Under the pieces are notes generated by a model, which worked only from the letters and a program-made list of their open reading frames with translations, was not told where the DNA came from and made no database searches. From an uncultured Clostridia bacterium (lineage in GTDB: Bacteria > Bacillota > Clostridia > TANB77 > CAG-508), in the NCBI GenBank assembly GCA_947623615.1, contig CANQHH010000016.1:1-13678 (forward strand): a stretch of DNA of 13,678 nt, written 5' to 3'. Shown here piece after piece: positions 7,143 to 13,678 of the stretch. The translations under genes were made by a program, and so were the position numbers. Each line of letters opens with the position of its first letter. Position 1 is the stretch's first letter.

Positions 7143-9369
7143 TTATTGACCTGTCCCTAAACCATAAAAAAAACGGATTTGGACCTGACCCCATTTTATA
7201 CCACTTAACAGATCTATTATATTATTATCAAATTTACATTTTATTATTATTCTTCGTCTAAATTCATTTTTTATTTTATCTATAACTTCTGGGACAGGCG
7301 GATATAGTATTATTCCAATGTTTTCTTTTAGTAATCTATCTTTTAAATATTGATGTATTTTTTTTGATGTTTCTATAACTTCTTCTTCATCTCTTGACGT
7401 TATTCCGATTATTATTATATCGCAAAATGGTGGATATTTCAACTGCTTCCTTAATCCTATTTCTGTTTCATAAAATAGTCTATAGTTTTGCTGTTTGCTA
7501 CATTCTATTACAAAATTATCAGGATTATATGTTTGTATTATGACTTTTCCTTTTTCCTTTTCTCTACCAGCCCTTCCCGCTACTTGAGTTAATATTTGAA
7601 ATGTTTTTTCATTTGAACGAAAATCATCTATATTTAAACTACTATCTGCTGCAATTACTCCTACTAATGTTACATTTGGAAAATGGTGTCCTTTTACTAT
7701 CATTTGAGTTCCTATTAAAATATCTATATTTTCTTCTTTGAATTTATTTAATATTTTTTCATGAGAATTCTTTTTTGTTACAGTATCTACATCCATTCTT
7801 ATTGTTGTAGCATTTGGAAATATTTTATTAATCTGTGCTTCTAGTTTTTGGGTTCCTGCTCCAAAATATCTTATATTTTTACTTCCACATTCCGGACATA
7901 TTTTTAATTCTTTTATCTCATATCCACAATAATGACATTTTAACTTTTTGTCTTTGGAATGATATGTTAGATTTATATTACAATTTTTACATTTTACCGT
8001 ATATCCACAGTCTCTACACATTACAAATGTAGAAAATCCTCTTCTATTTAAAAACAATATTGTTTGCTTTTTATTCTCTATATTTTGCTTAATTTCTTTA
8101 TATAATTTTCTGCTTATCATTGTCTTATTTCCACTTGCTAACTCATCTCTTAAGTCAACTATTTCAACATCTGGTAAACTTGCATTATTTGCTCTTGTAT
8201 TAAGTTCTAAAAGCATAATATCCTGCTTTTGCGCTCTATAATAGCTTCCTAATTCTGGTGTTGCACTCCCTAATACTAATGGTACATTTTTTTGTTTTGC
8301 AATATATCTTGCTATCTGTTTTGCATCATACCTTGGAGCTGTTTCCGATTTATATGAATCATCATGCTCCTCATCTATTATTATTATCCCCAAATTATCC
8401 ACTGGCGAAAAAATAGCTGATCGCGTTCCTATTACTATTTTTGCTATTCCATTTTTTATTTTATACCATTGGTCATATCTCTCTCCAATCGACAATTTAC
8501 TATGTAATATCGCAATCTCTTCTTTTCCAAATCTTGCTATAAATCTATTTACTGTTTGTGGTGTTAATGATATTTCTGGAACTAATAAAATACTTGTTTT
8601 TCCTTCATTTAGTGCTTTTTCTATTAACTGTAAATATACTTCTGTCTTTCCGTGAACCTGTTACACCAAAGATCAAAAATTCAGAAAACAAACAATCGTC
8701 CATAGAATAACTTATTTCATTAAAAGCTTTTTGCTGTTCAGGATTTAATTCTAATTTTTGAGTTTTAGATATGTTCTTTCCTTCAAATGGGTCTCTTTCT
8801 ACTTGCCTTTCTATTATTTCTAAATATCCATTTTTACACAATGTGTTTACTACAGCTCTTGTAGTATCAGCAAACATCTCTAATTCTGGTATAAGAACTT
8901 CTCCATTATCTATAACAAACCTTAATGTTCTTATTTGCTTGTCTGATTTTAATTTTCCATCACTAATATCTGCTTCTATTTCATCTATGTCCTTATTTAA
9001 TGTTACAAAATTTAAATTCTTTTCTTTTGCTCTATTTTCAATTTTTTTTGCAGTCGTTCCTGGTGGCAACATTAATTTTAAACAATCTGAAATATTACAA
9101 AAATACCTCTTTGCCATCCACTTTGCAAGCTCTATTTTTTCTGCATCTAATATTTGTTCTTCTTCAATTTTTGCTATTTCTTTTAATTCAAATTCAGAAC
9201 TATCCTTTAATCCAATTACAAAGCCCTCTTCTAACTTTTTTATATTTCCAAATGGTATTAATACCCTACTGCCTATTAATTTTCTTTTTTCTAGTTCTAT
9301 TGGAACCTTATAATCAAATATTCTATTTAAATTTCTTACATTACTTTGTATTATTACCTCTGCTATCAT
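7143..9369 (-). CDS. priA: Primosomal protein N' (PriA helicase), with a +1 frameshift and an altered C-terminus
   Basis: PriA recognises stalled forks and reloads the replisome. The N-terminal 3'-DNA-binding domain is present (IAEVIIQSNVRNLNRIFDY). The Walker A region breaks frame at 8652; skipping one base restores GVTGSGKTEVYLQLIEKA. The frame then stays open to 7143, with PEISLTPQ, the DEEH box, GSATPE, eight zinc-binding Cys, GTQMIVKGH and QVAGRAGRE. Total is about 741 residues, normal for PriA. Zero frame would stop at 8605, removing the whole helicase. The apparent second ORF starts at a TTG (8495) inside KLSIGERY, not a real start. The last ~15 residues (GQVQIRFFYGLGTGQ) are unlike PriA and come from a repeat-like sequence. 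Start: I prefer ATG at 9369; an in-frame GTG at 9384 has its GGGG too close. Family is certain; functionality is open. Confidence 0.92.
7146..7193. repeat. Small repeat-like element at the 3' end of priA
   Basis: Two near-identical 11-base direct repeats, GACCTGTCCCT (7148-7158) and GACCTGACCCC (7182-7192), match at 9 of 11 positions with a 34-base period. They enclose an A-rich spacer with eight consecutive A (7165-7173 region). On the minus strand these read AGGGACAGGTC and GGGGTCAGGTC, resembling the GGGGTCAGGTC-type short repeats that I associate with REP/RAYT-like elements in diverse bacteria. No transposase is present in the window. The element encodes the aberrant PriA tail and its stop. 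Confidence 0.5.
8646..8658 (-). other. +1 frameshift site in the priA Walker A motif at TCA-CGG-A
   Basis: The coding strand reads GGT TCA CGG AAA in the first frame, whereas the P-loop Gly-Ser-Gly-Lys-Thr needs GGT TCA GGA AAG ACA. The C complementary to g8652 is surplus. As in fhs, the zero-frame codon is CGG followed by A, and the +1 codon is GGA for an invariant Gly. The inserted base is not part of a run. No strong upstream Shine-Dalgarno-like sequence or downstream hairpin is evident. Confidence 0.8.
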
Positions 9370-9394
9370 TATTAGTATTGACACCCCTATAGGA

Positions 9395-9418
9395 AAATGG
9401 CTAGTTTTCTAGCCATTT
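9395..9418 (-). other. Perfect 10-bp hairpin spanning the stop codon of the small kinase gene
   Basis: On the minus strand AAATGGCTAG (9418-9409) pairs with CTAGCCATTT (9404-9395) around an AAAA loop. The left arm and loop encode the kinase ending KWLEN, and the TAG stop lies at 9403-9401 in the right arm. Only four T follow the centre of the stem, so it is a weak terminator at best. It lies 26 bases before the priA start and could act as an attenuator or an mRNA-protecting stem. Confidence 0.45.
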
Positions 9419-9958
9419 CATATATTCTTCTTCTATTATTTTTGCAATTTCTTCTATACTATTATTAGTTGTATCAACAACTAAATCATAGTTTGACATA
9501 TCCTCTTTATGCACACCATATAAATTAAAAAATCTTTCATTTTCTAAATTAAACCTTTTTATCATATCCTGTTTTTGTTCTTCTAATGTTTCAAACTTTT
9601 CTGTATCTTTTCTATTCTCATCATTAAAAGCTCTTTGTGCTGCAACATCAATGTCAACTTTTAAATATATTTTAAACGATTCTGGTATTGCATACCAACC
9701 TAATCGAGCATCTACTAATAAATTATCATGCTCTTCTGCATAACTAGCTGCACTTCGCTCAATTTCTTGATCTATCTCTGGATGTTTAGCTAAATATTCA
9801 TTAAAACTTGTTATATCCAATCCTCTTTCTTTAGCTAGTTTTCTAGCATATTCACCATTTCTATATATTTCGTAATTCAAATGTTTTTTTAATAAATCGG
9901 TTACTCTGCTTTTACCACTAGCTAAATCTCCTGCTATAGTAATAATATGTTTTTTCAC
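9401..9958 (-). CDS. Cytidylate kinase-like P-loop kinase
   Basis: A 185-residue P-loop kinase with GDLASGKS at residues 10-17 and a lid-type Arg/Asp-rich region (FNDENRKDTEKFETLEEQKQ). Its layout is like the short archaeal-type cytidylate kinases (COG1102/Cytidylate_kin2), which convert CMP or dCMP to the diphosphate. Substrate is not certain from sequence. It begins with GTG at 9958, five bases after rpoZ; AGGAG inside the rpoZ end is eight bases upstream. Guanylate kinase (gmk) is usual in this operon between remA and rpoZ but is absent. This protein is not a guanylate kinase by its motifs, so simple replacement should not be assumed. Two Arg codons here are CGA (ERSAAS and ARLGW). Confidence 0.75.
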   Translation of the reverse strand: MKKHIITIAGDLASGKSRVTDLLKKHLNYEIYRNGEYARKLAKERGLDITSFNEYLAKHPEIDQEIERSAASYAEEHDNLLVDARLGWYAIPESFKIYLKVDIDVAAQRAFNDENRKDTEKFETLEEQKQDMIKRFNLENERFFNLYGVHKEDMSNYDLVVDTTNNSIEEIAKIIEEEYMKWLEN

Positions 9959-9963
9959 TATTC

Positions 9964-10224
9964 TTACTCCTCTTCTATTCCTATTTCTTCTTCATTTTCT
10001 TTATTGTCCTCTTCGCTAGCTTTATCATCTTCTTCTTTTATTATTTCAACTTTTCCCTCAGCTATTTCATTTGCAGCTATTGTAACAGGTGATTCTACAT
10101 CTTCATCTGTTAGTATTTCATCTCCTTCAGCTATTTGTCTTGCTCTTTTAGATGTAGCTATAACCAACTCAAATCTATTGTCTACTTTTGTTAATAACTC
10201 CTTTACTGTAGGTTTTACCATCAT
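9964..10224 (-). CDS. rpoZ: DNA-directed RNA polymerase omega subunit
   Basis: The omega subunit helps assemble and stabilise RNA polymerase by embracing beta'. The 86-residue protein begins MVKPTVKELLTKVDNRFELV, followed by the core signature VIATSKRARQIAEG and the helix SPVTIAANEIAEGKVEI. The final ~25 residues are almost all acidic (Glu/Asp/Asn), typical of clostridial omega tails. Two consecutive ATG codons could start it; AGGGGG is nine bases before the first. It follows remA by 24 bases and leads directly into the small kinase gene, whose ribosome binding site lies in the rpoZ tail. Confidence 0.95.
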   Translation of the reverse strand: MMVKPTVKELLTKVDNRFELVIATSKRARQIAEGDEILTDEDVESPVTIAANEIAEGKVEIIKEEDDKASEEDNKENEEEIGIEEE

Positions 10225-10248
10225 TTTTACATTCCCCCTAATATTTTA

Positions 10249-10512
10249 TTATTCATCTACACTAATAGTAGCATTATTTTCTCTATCAAATCTACTAGCT
10301 ACAGTTTCTGGTTGTATTGCTGATAATACTAGATGACCTGAATCCATTATAAGTACAGCTCTTGTTCTCCTACCATATGTTGCATCTATTGCTGTTCCCT
10401 CCTCTTTTGCTTCCTGCACAATTCTTTTTATAGGTGCTGATTCTGGACTGACTATTGCTACAATTCTATTTACCAAAACAAAATTTCCAAATCCAATATT
10501 TACTAACTGCAT
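10249..10512 (-). CDS. remA: Extracellular matrix regulatory protein RemA (DUF370)
   Basis: RemA is a small DNA-binding regulator of the DUF370 family; in Bacillus subtilis it activates biofilm matrix and osmoprotection genes. The 87-residue sequence matches closely: NIGFGNFVLVNRIVAIVSPE, SAPIKRIVQEAKEEGTAIDATYGRRTRAVLIMDSGHLVLS (quoted in parts: SAPIKRIVQEAKEEG, DATYGRRTRAVLI, DSGHLVLSAIQPETV). It sits between yicC and rpoZ, its conserved position in Firmicutes. AGGGGAG precedes the ATG. What it controls in this organism is unknown; the conserved location suggests a general role. Confidence 0.95.
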   Translation of the reverse strand: MQLVNIGFGNFVLVNRIVAIVSPESAPIKRIVQEAKEEGTAIDATYGRRTRAVLIMDSGHLVLSAIQPETVASRFDRENNATISVDE

Positions 10513-10532
10513 AAAGTAACTCCCCTTTCCTA

Positions 10533-11402
10533 CTACTCTATATTTTGAATTTGCTCTCTGATATCTTCTAAAATTGTCTTTATTTCTACTACTGAATTTG
10601 TTATTTCTAAACTAACCGACTTAGAACCTATTGTATTTGCTTCTCTATTCATTTCTTGAATTAAAAAATCTATCTTCTTCCCAATTGGTTCATTTCTTTG
10701 CATAAATTCCTTTAGTTGCTTTATATGACTTTTTAATCTTATCAATTCTTCTTCTATAGAGCATTTATCTGAATAAATTACTATTTCTTGTGCTAATCTT
10801 GTTTTGTCTATAACATCAGTTTTTAATATTTCATTAATTCTCTTTTCTAATTTTAAAACATATTCATCTACAAGTCCTACTGAAGCTTTAGATATAGATT
10901 CAATATTTGTCTCTAGTTTAAGTATTCTATTTTCTAAATCTTCTTTTATTGTAGCCCCTTCTTGTTCCCTCATTTGTATGAATTTATCCAATGCTAAATT
11001 CACACATTTTATCAGCTCTTGCTCAATTTCTCCATTTTCTTCTTCTTGTACGTTAAGTACATCTGGGAACCTTGATATATCTGTTACTTTTATATCTGAA
11101 CAAATACCTGCTTGAACAGCTAAATCTTTTAATTCTTCTATGTACTCTTTAGCTAATTCTTTATTTATAATTACCTTTTTTCCTTCAGTTCCTATATTTA
11201 TGTATGTGATATATATATCTATTTTTCCTCTAGAAACTCTATTTGCTACACATTTTTTTATTTTATCTTCTAAATATAATAAATTTCTTGGTCCTTTAAT
11301 AGTTACATCATTATATCTATGATTTACAGATTTTATTTCTACCGTATATTGCCTTGTGTCGCTTTCCATACTAGCTCTTCCAAAGCCTGTCATACTTCTC
11401 AT
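10533..11402 (-). CDS. yicC: YicC family endoribonuclease
   Basis: YicC proteins are widely conserved and, in Escherichia coli, have been reported as endoribonucleases affecting small-RNA turnover. The 289-residue protein has the signature start MRSMTGFGRA, the N-terminal YicC domain (SVNHRYNDVTIKGPRNLLYL in part, then RGKIDIYITY) to about residue 155, and the DUF1732 C-terminal domain with its conserved end KIDFLIQEMNREANTIGSKS. Full length and in frame. The start follows the preceding stop by nine bases with GAGG upstream, so it is translationally close to the membrane protein gene. It heads the conserved yicC-remA-rpoZ block. Confidence 0.96.
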   Translation of the reverse strand: MRSMTGFGRASMESDTRQYTVEIKSVNHRYNDVTIKGPRNLLYLEDKIKKCVANRVSRGKIDIYITYINIGTEGKKVIINKELAKEYIEELKDLAVQAGICSDIKVTDISRFPDVLNVQEEENGEIEQELIKCVNLALDKFIQMREQEGATIKEDLENRILKLETNIESISKASVGLVDEYVLKLEKRINEILKTDVIDKTRLAQEIVIYSDKCSIEEELIRLKSHIKQLKEFMQRNEPIGKKIDFLIQEMNREANTIGSKSVSLEITNSVVEIKTILEDIREQIQNIE

Positions 11403-11411
11403 ATATTAACC

Positions 11412-11948
11412 TCATTCTTCATCTTTTATAATTTCTTTCATGTTATTAACAAAATATTCTTTTTTCTTTTTATTATAAATAACTATTGTTTTTATAATAT
11501 AATAAATAGCAAACAAAATCGAAATTGATGAAACTATATAAATATATCTACTTGACATCATTAAATTTACGTATATCATACTTATACTTGAAATAGATAA
11601 TACAATCATTTCTATCCCATAAATTGCTAACTCACCACTATCTTTTTTATATGCATTTTCTATAAATAAAATAGCGATAAACAGAATGCACATACTAAAT
11701 ATTTTTAAATCTACTATATAAACATCATTTTTTATATTCATATATCCTAGATTTAAAAATAAAAAATAAGCTACTACAATAACTGCTAAAACAATATTTT
11801 TCATTAAAAATTTATTTATTTTATATGTTTCATCTTTAGGAAGAGTTTTCTTTTCTTTTATTGTTTCTTTAATCTCTTCTATTTCTATTTTTTTATCTTG
11901 TACTACAAGCTCCGTTTCCTTTTTTTGTTTCATTCTTTTTCCTGACAT
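11412..11948 (-). CDS. Four-helix membrane protein of unknown function
   Basis: I do not recognise this 178-residue protein. The first ~48 residues are highly charged (Lys/Glu-rich, MSGKRMKQKKETELVVQDKK and onward) and probably cytoplasmic. Four hydrophobic segments follow at about residues 50-70 (VLAVIVVAYFLFLNLGY), 79-97 (MCILFIAILFI), 107-128 (IYGIEMIVLSISSISMIYVNL in part) and 134-155 (IYIVSSISILFAIYYII). A short charged tail (KKKKEYFVNNMKEIIKDEE) ends the protein. It is the first gene after a clear promoter, with GGAGG seven bases before the ATG, and ends nine bases before yicC. Codon use is like its neighbours. No catalytic motif is visible. Confidence 0.8.
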   Translation of the reverse strand: MSGKRMKQKKETELVVQDKKIEIEEIKETIKEKKTLPKDETYKINKFLMKNIVLAVIVVAYFLFLNLGYMNIKNDVYIVDLKIFSMCILFIAILFIENAYKKDSGELAIYGIEMIVLSISSISMIYVNLMMSSRYIYIVSSISILFAIYYIIKTIVIYNKKKKEYFVNNMKEIIKDEE

Positions 11949-11977
11949 AAAGCTTCCTCCATTTTTTTATCATTAGT

Positions 11978-12005
11978 ATTATATCACATTTTTACCTTAT
12001 TGCAA
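11978..12005 (-). promoter_or_regulatory. Sigma-A-type promoter for the membrane protein-yicC-remA-rpoZ-priA-def-fmt unit
   Basis: The -35 box TTGCAA (12005-12000) and a perfect -10 TATAAT (11983-11978) are spaced 16 bases apart, with an extended -10 (TGA before it). It lies in the 74-base gap after rsmE, about 30 bases upstream of the first ATG, exactly where a promoter would be expected. Confidence 0.7.
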
Positions 12006-12022
12006 ACTTTTTAAAATATTTT

Positions 12023-12772
12023 CTACATATCATATTCATACATAATATTACTTAATATAAATAATGAAGCTGTTTCTGTTCTCAAAATTCTTTTTCCTAG
12101 AGAAACGATTTTTACCTTATCTTTTATTATTAACTGGTCTATTTCTTCTTTATCTATTCCACCTTCTGGACCTATTAATACCCCTATTTCTATTTTACCT
12201 TTTTTCAAATTTTCTTCTTGCAACATCTTCTTTATAGAAATATTTTTTTCATTTTCATAAGCAATTAGAAAAATATCAAATTTTTCAACTTCTTCCACTA
12301 AATGTTTTATATTTTGTACATTCTCTATTTTAGGGATCATATCTCTACCTGATTGTTCTGCTGCACTTTGTGCAATTTTTTGCCATCTTAATATTTTTTT
12401 ATTTTCATCTTTTTTATCAATTTTAACAACACTTCTTCTCATTGCAACTGGTACTATTTTTTTTGCCCCTAACTCAGTGGATTTTTGAATAATATATTCC
12501 ATTTTATCAGCTTTAGGTAGTCCTTGAAATATTGTTACATTAACACTACTCTCATTTGTACTTTCTATGATATTCAATATTTTACAAATTATTTTTTCTT
12601 TATTAATTTCTAATATTTGCGTATTATAGCTTAATTTATTCTGCTTATCACACACAATTATATCTTCACCACATTTTAATCTTAACACATTTGATATATG
12701 TTTTACATCTTCTCCAAATATTTCAATTTTATCATCTATAATTTGATTACTTTCTACAAATATTTTTGTCAT
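12023..12772 (-). CDS. rsmE: 16S rRNA (uracil(1498)-N(3))-methyltransferase
   Basis: RsmE methylates N3 of U1498 in 16S rRNA of the small ribosomal subunit, using S-adenosylmethionine. The 249-residue protein has the N-terminal PUA-like domain (HISNVLRLKCGE at 25-36) and the SPOUT knot domain: QGLPK (83-87), AAEQSGR (137-143), IGPEGGIDKEE (200-210) and the C-terminal LGKRILRTETA (225-235), which forms the cofactor-binding trefoil loop. Full length. Its ATG overlaps the stop of the transglutaminase-like gene as ATGA, and GAGGGAG lies upstream, so the two are translationally coupled. In many Firmicutes it pairs with prmA, which is not seen here. Confidence 0.96.
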   Translation of the reverse strand: MTKIFVESNQIIDDKIEIFGEDVKHISNVLRLKCGEDIIVCDKQNKLSYNTQILEINKEKIICKILNIIESTNESSVNVTIFQGLPKADKMEYIIQKSTELGAKKIVPVAMRRSVVKIDKKDENKKILRWQKIAQSAAEQSGRDMIPKIENVQNIKHLVEEVEKFDIFLIAYENEKNISIKKMLQEENLKKGKIEIGVLIGPEGGIDKEEIDQLIIKDKVKIVSLGKRILRTETASLFILSNIMYEYDM

Positions 12773-13678
12773 CTATAGTTCTCCCTCTCAATTGTAGGAA
12801 ATTTAAATTTCATGCTGTTTTCTGATATGTATCCATTTTCTTTATGATTATCAAAAAATTCATCTGAACCTTTTAGAAAATATTTCCTTTTCATTTGATC
12901 ACTCGCAACTCCATTATTCACAATAATTGGATCATCCCATGTAACATCTATAGCATACCACCTATCATTTAATTTCACATAATTCCATGCATGTGTTTCT
13001 GTTTCATCATTTGAATTTGTTGCAGTTCCAGAAATTAACAAACAATCAATTCCTAATCCGTCTAATATATATTTAAAAGTTCTTGCATATCCTTCACATA
13101 CTATTTTTTTATTTGCTATTGCTCCATAAATATTATGAGCATCTACTTGCGTTCCTGCTGCATCATATTCAAAATTGTTTACCATCCAATCATGCAAATA
13201 CATAACTTGCTCATATTCCGAATAGCCTTGTAATTGCTCTATAATTTTGTCTCTTGTATCAGAAACTAATTTTTCTCTTGATTTCAAATCATCATAAGAA
13301 ATAATTCCTTCTCCATAATAATTAGCATTATTTCCTGAAGATAACTCTACTCTATGACTTGACAAACTACCTAATGATAGTGTTTGAGTAACCAATATAA
13401 GTTTAGTTACATCTATATAAAATATATCTACATAATCATATGAAAAAGCATTCCATGCAGATTGAAAAGCTATATTTAATTTTTCTTCTCCACCATCTGT
13501 TTTCAATAAATCATTAAACTGCTTTCCAAATTCTATTTTATAATTTCCTGATTTCATATTATTTATGTTATTTTCTAAACCTTTATATATTATCTTTGCA
13601 TTATCATCTAATTGTTTATAATAATAATGTTGTATTGAATCTGCAACTTCTGGTGAACCATAATCACTATCTAATAAT
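12769..13678 (-). CDS. Transglutaminase-like domain protein, 5'-partial
   Basis: The open frame continues past the first visible Met (13557) to the window edge, so the true start is outside; 302 residues are visible. The C-terminal half is a transglutaminase-like (PF01841-type) cysteine protease fold: Cys in KIVCEGYARTF (codon 13098-13096), His in ETHAWNYVKL (12993-12991) and Asp in WYAIDVTWDDP (12948-12946), the complete Cys-His-Asp triad. The region upstream (YYYKQLDDNAKIIYKGLEN) is the helical N-terminal part often found in clostridial secreted or cell-surface members. Whether a signal peptide exists cannot be seen. Substrate is unknown; members may cleave or modify cell-surface proteins or peptidoglycan. 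It overlaps rsmE by four bases. Confidence 0.88.
   Translation of the reverse strand, partial: LLDSDYGSPEVADSIQHYYYKQLDDNAKIIYKGLENNINNMKSGNYKIEFGKQFNDLLKTDGGEEKLNIAFQSAWNAFSYDYVDIFYIDVTKLILVTQTLSLGSLSSHRVELSSGNNANYYGEGIISYDDLKSREKLVSDTRDKIIEQLQGYSEYEQVMYLHDWMVNNFEYDAAGTQVDAHNIYGAIANKKIVCEGYARTFKYILDGLGIDCLLISGTATNSNDETETHAWNYVKLNDRWYAIDVTWDDPIIVNNGVASDQMKRKYFLKGSDEFFDNHKENGYISENSMKFKFPTIERENYR

Noticed and set aside
7143..8495. A separate helicase gene starting at 8495
   Set aside because: The start is a TTG lying within KLSIGERY of PriA. The same frame is open upstream to the Walker A site at 8651, so it is the second part of a frame-broken priA and not an independent gene.
1077..8653. Explaining both frame breaks as ordinary homopolymer sequencing errors
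   Set aside because: Neither extra base lengthens a homopolymer: TCA-C-GG and CTT-C-GG. A context-specific systematic error is still possible and is kept as an alternative in the findings.
1..13678. Stop-codon reassignment (TGA as Trp or Gly)
   Set aside because: TGA ends several genes at the expected place (for example xseA and the 178-residue membrane protein), and conserved Trp codons are TGG.
1..13678. tRNA or rRNA genes, CRISPR arrays, prophage or complete insertion sequences
   Set aside because: No cloverleaf-like or rRNA-like sequence, no regularly spaced repeat array and no transposase or integrase were seen; the only repeat is the short element at the end of priA.

Overview
This is an AT-rich window (well under 35% G+C by eye) in which every gene I can support lies on the minus strand, so transcription runs from position 13678 down to 1. 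The gene content (RemA, Asp23/AmaP/DUF2273, NusB, XseA/XseB, PriA-Def-Fmt, formate-tetrahydrofolate ligase) and the GGAGG-type ribosome binding sites point to a low-G+C Firmicute of the class Clostridia, probably an uncultured or anaerobic gut-type lineage. That placement is inference from gene content. TGA is used as an ordinary stop and Trp is TGG, so the stop codons are standard. No stretch longer than 300 bases lacks a gene, and I saw no tRNA, rRNA, CRISPR array, complete IS or phage gene.

Layout in transcription order. (1) 13678-12023: a transglutaminase-like protein, cut by the window edge, overlapping rsmE (16S rRNA m3U methyltransferase) by 4 bases. (2) A sigma-A-type promoter near 12005-11978 starts a second unit: a four-helix membrane protein of unknown function, yicC, remA, rpoZ, a cytidylate-kinase-like P-loop kinase, priA, def, fmt. 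This is the classical Clostridia yicC-remA-gmk-rpoZ-coaBC-priA-def-fmt order, but gmk and coaBC are absent and a different small kinase sits between rpoZ and priA. (3) A strong promoter at 5581-5553 starts a third unit: Asp23/Gls24 protein, a terminator-like hairpin, amaP, a DUF2273 membrane protein, nusB, xseA, a small anchored protein, xseB, a divergent PAP2-family protein, and fhs (formate-tetrahydrofolate ligase), which runs off the left edge.

The most interesting signal is a matched pair of reading-frame breaks. fhs (at 1080) and priA (at 8652) are otherwise intact, but each carries exactly one extra base. In both genes the extra base is a C placed directly before a GGA codon for a conserved Gly, so the zero-frame codon is CGG followed by A. 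By hand scan there are about 25 CGG triplets on the coding strand inside genes, and the only two that fall in the zero reading frame are these two sites. The pattern fits a lineage in which CGG is unread or very slow and CGGA is decoded by a +1 shift as a single Gly. A shared sequencing or assembly artefact is the main alternative. PriA has a second oddity: its last residues are encoded by a small repeat-like sequence (two near-identical 11-base direct repeats) that seems to have replaced the normal C-terminus.
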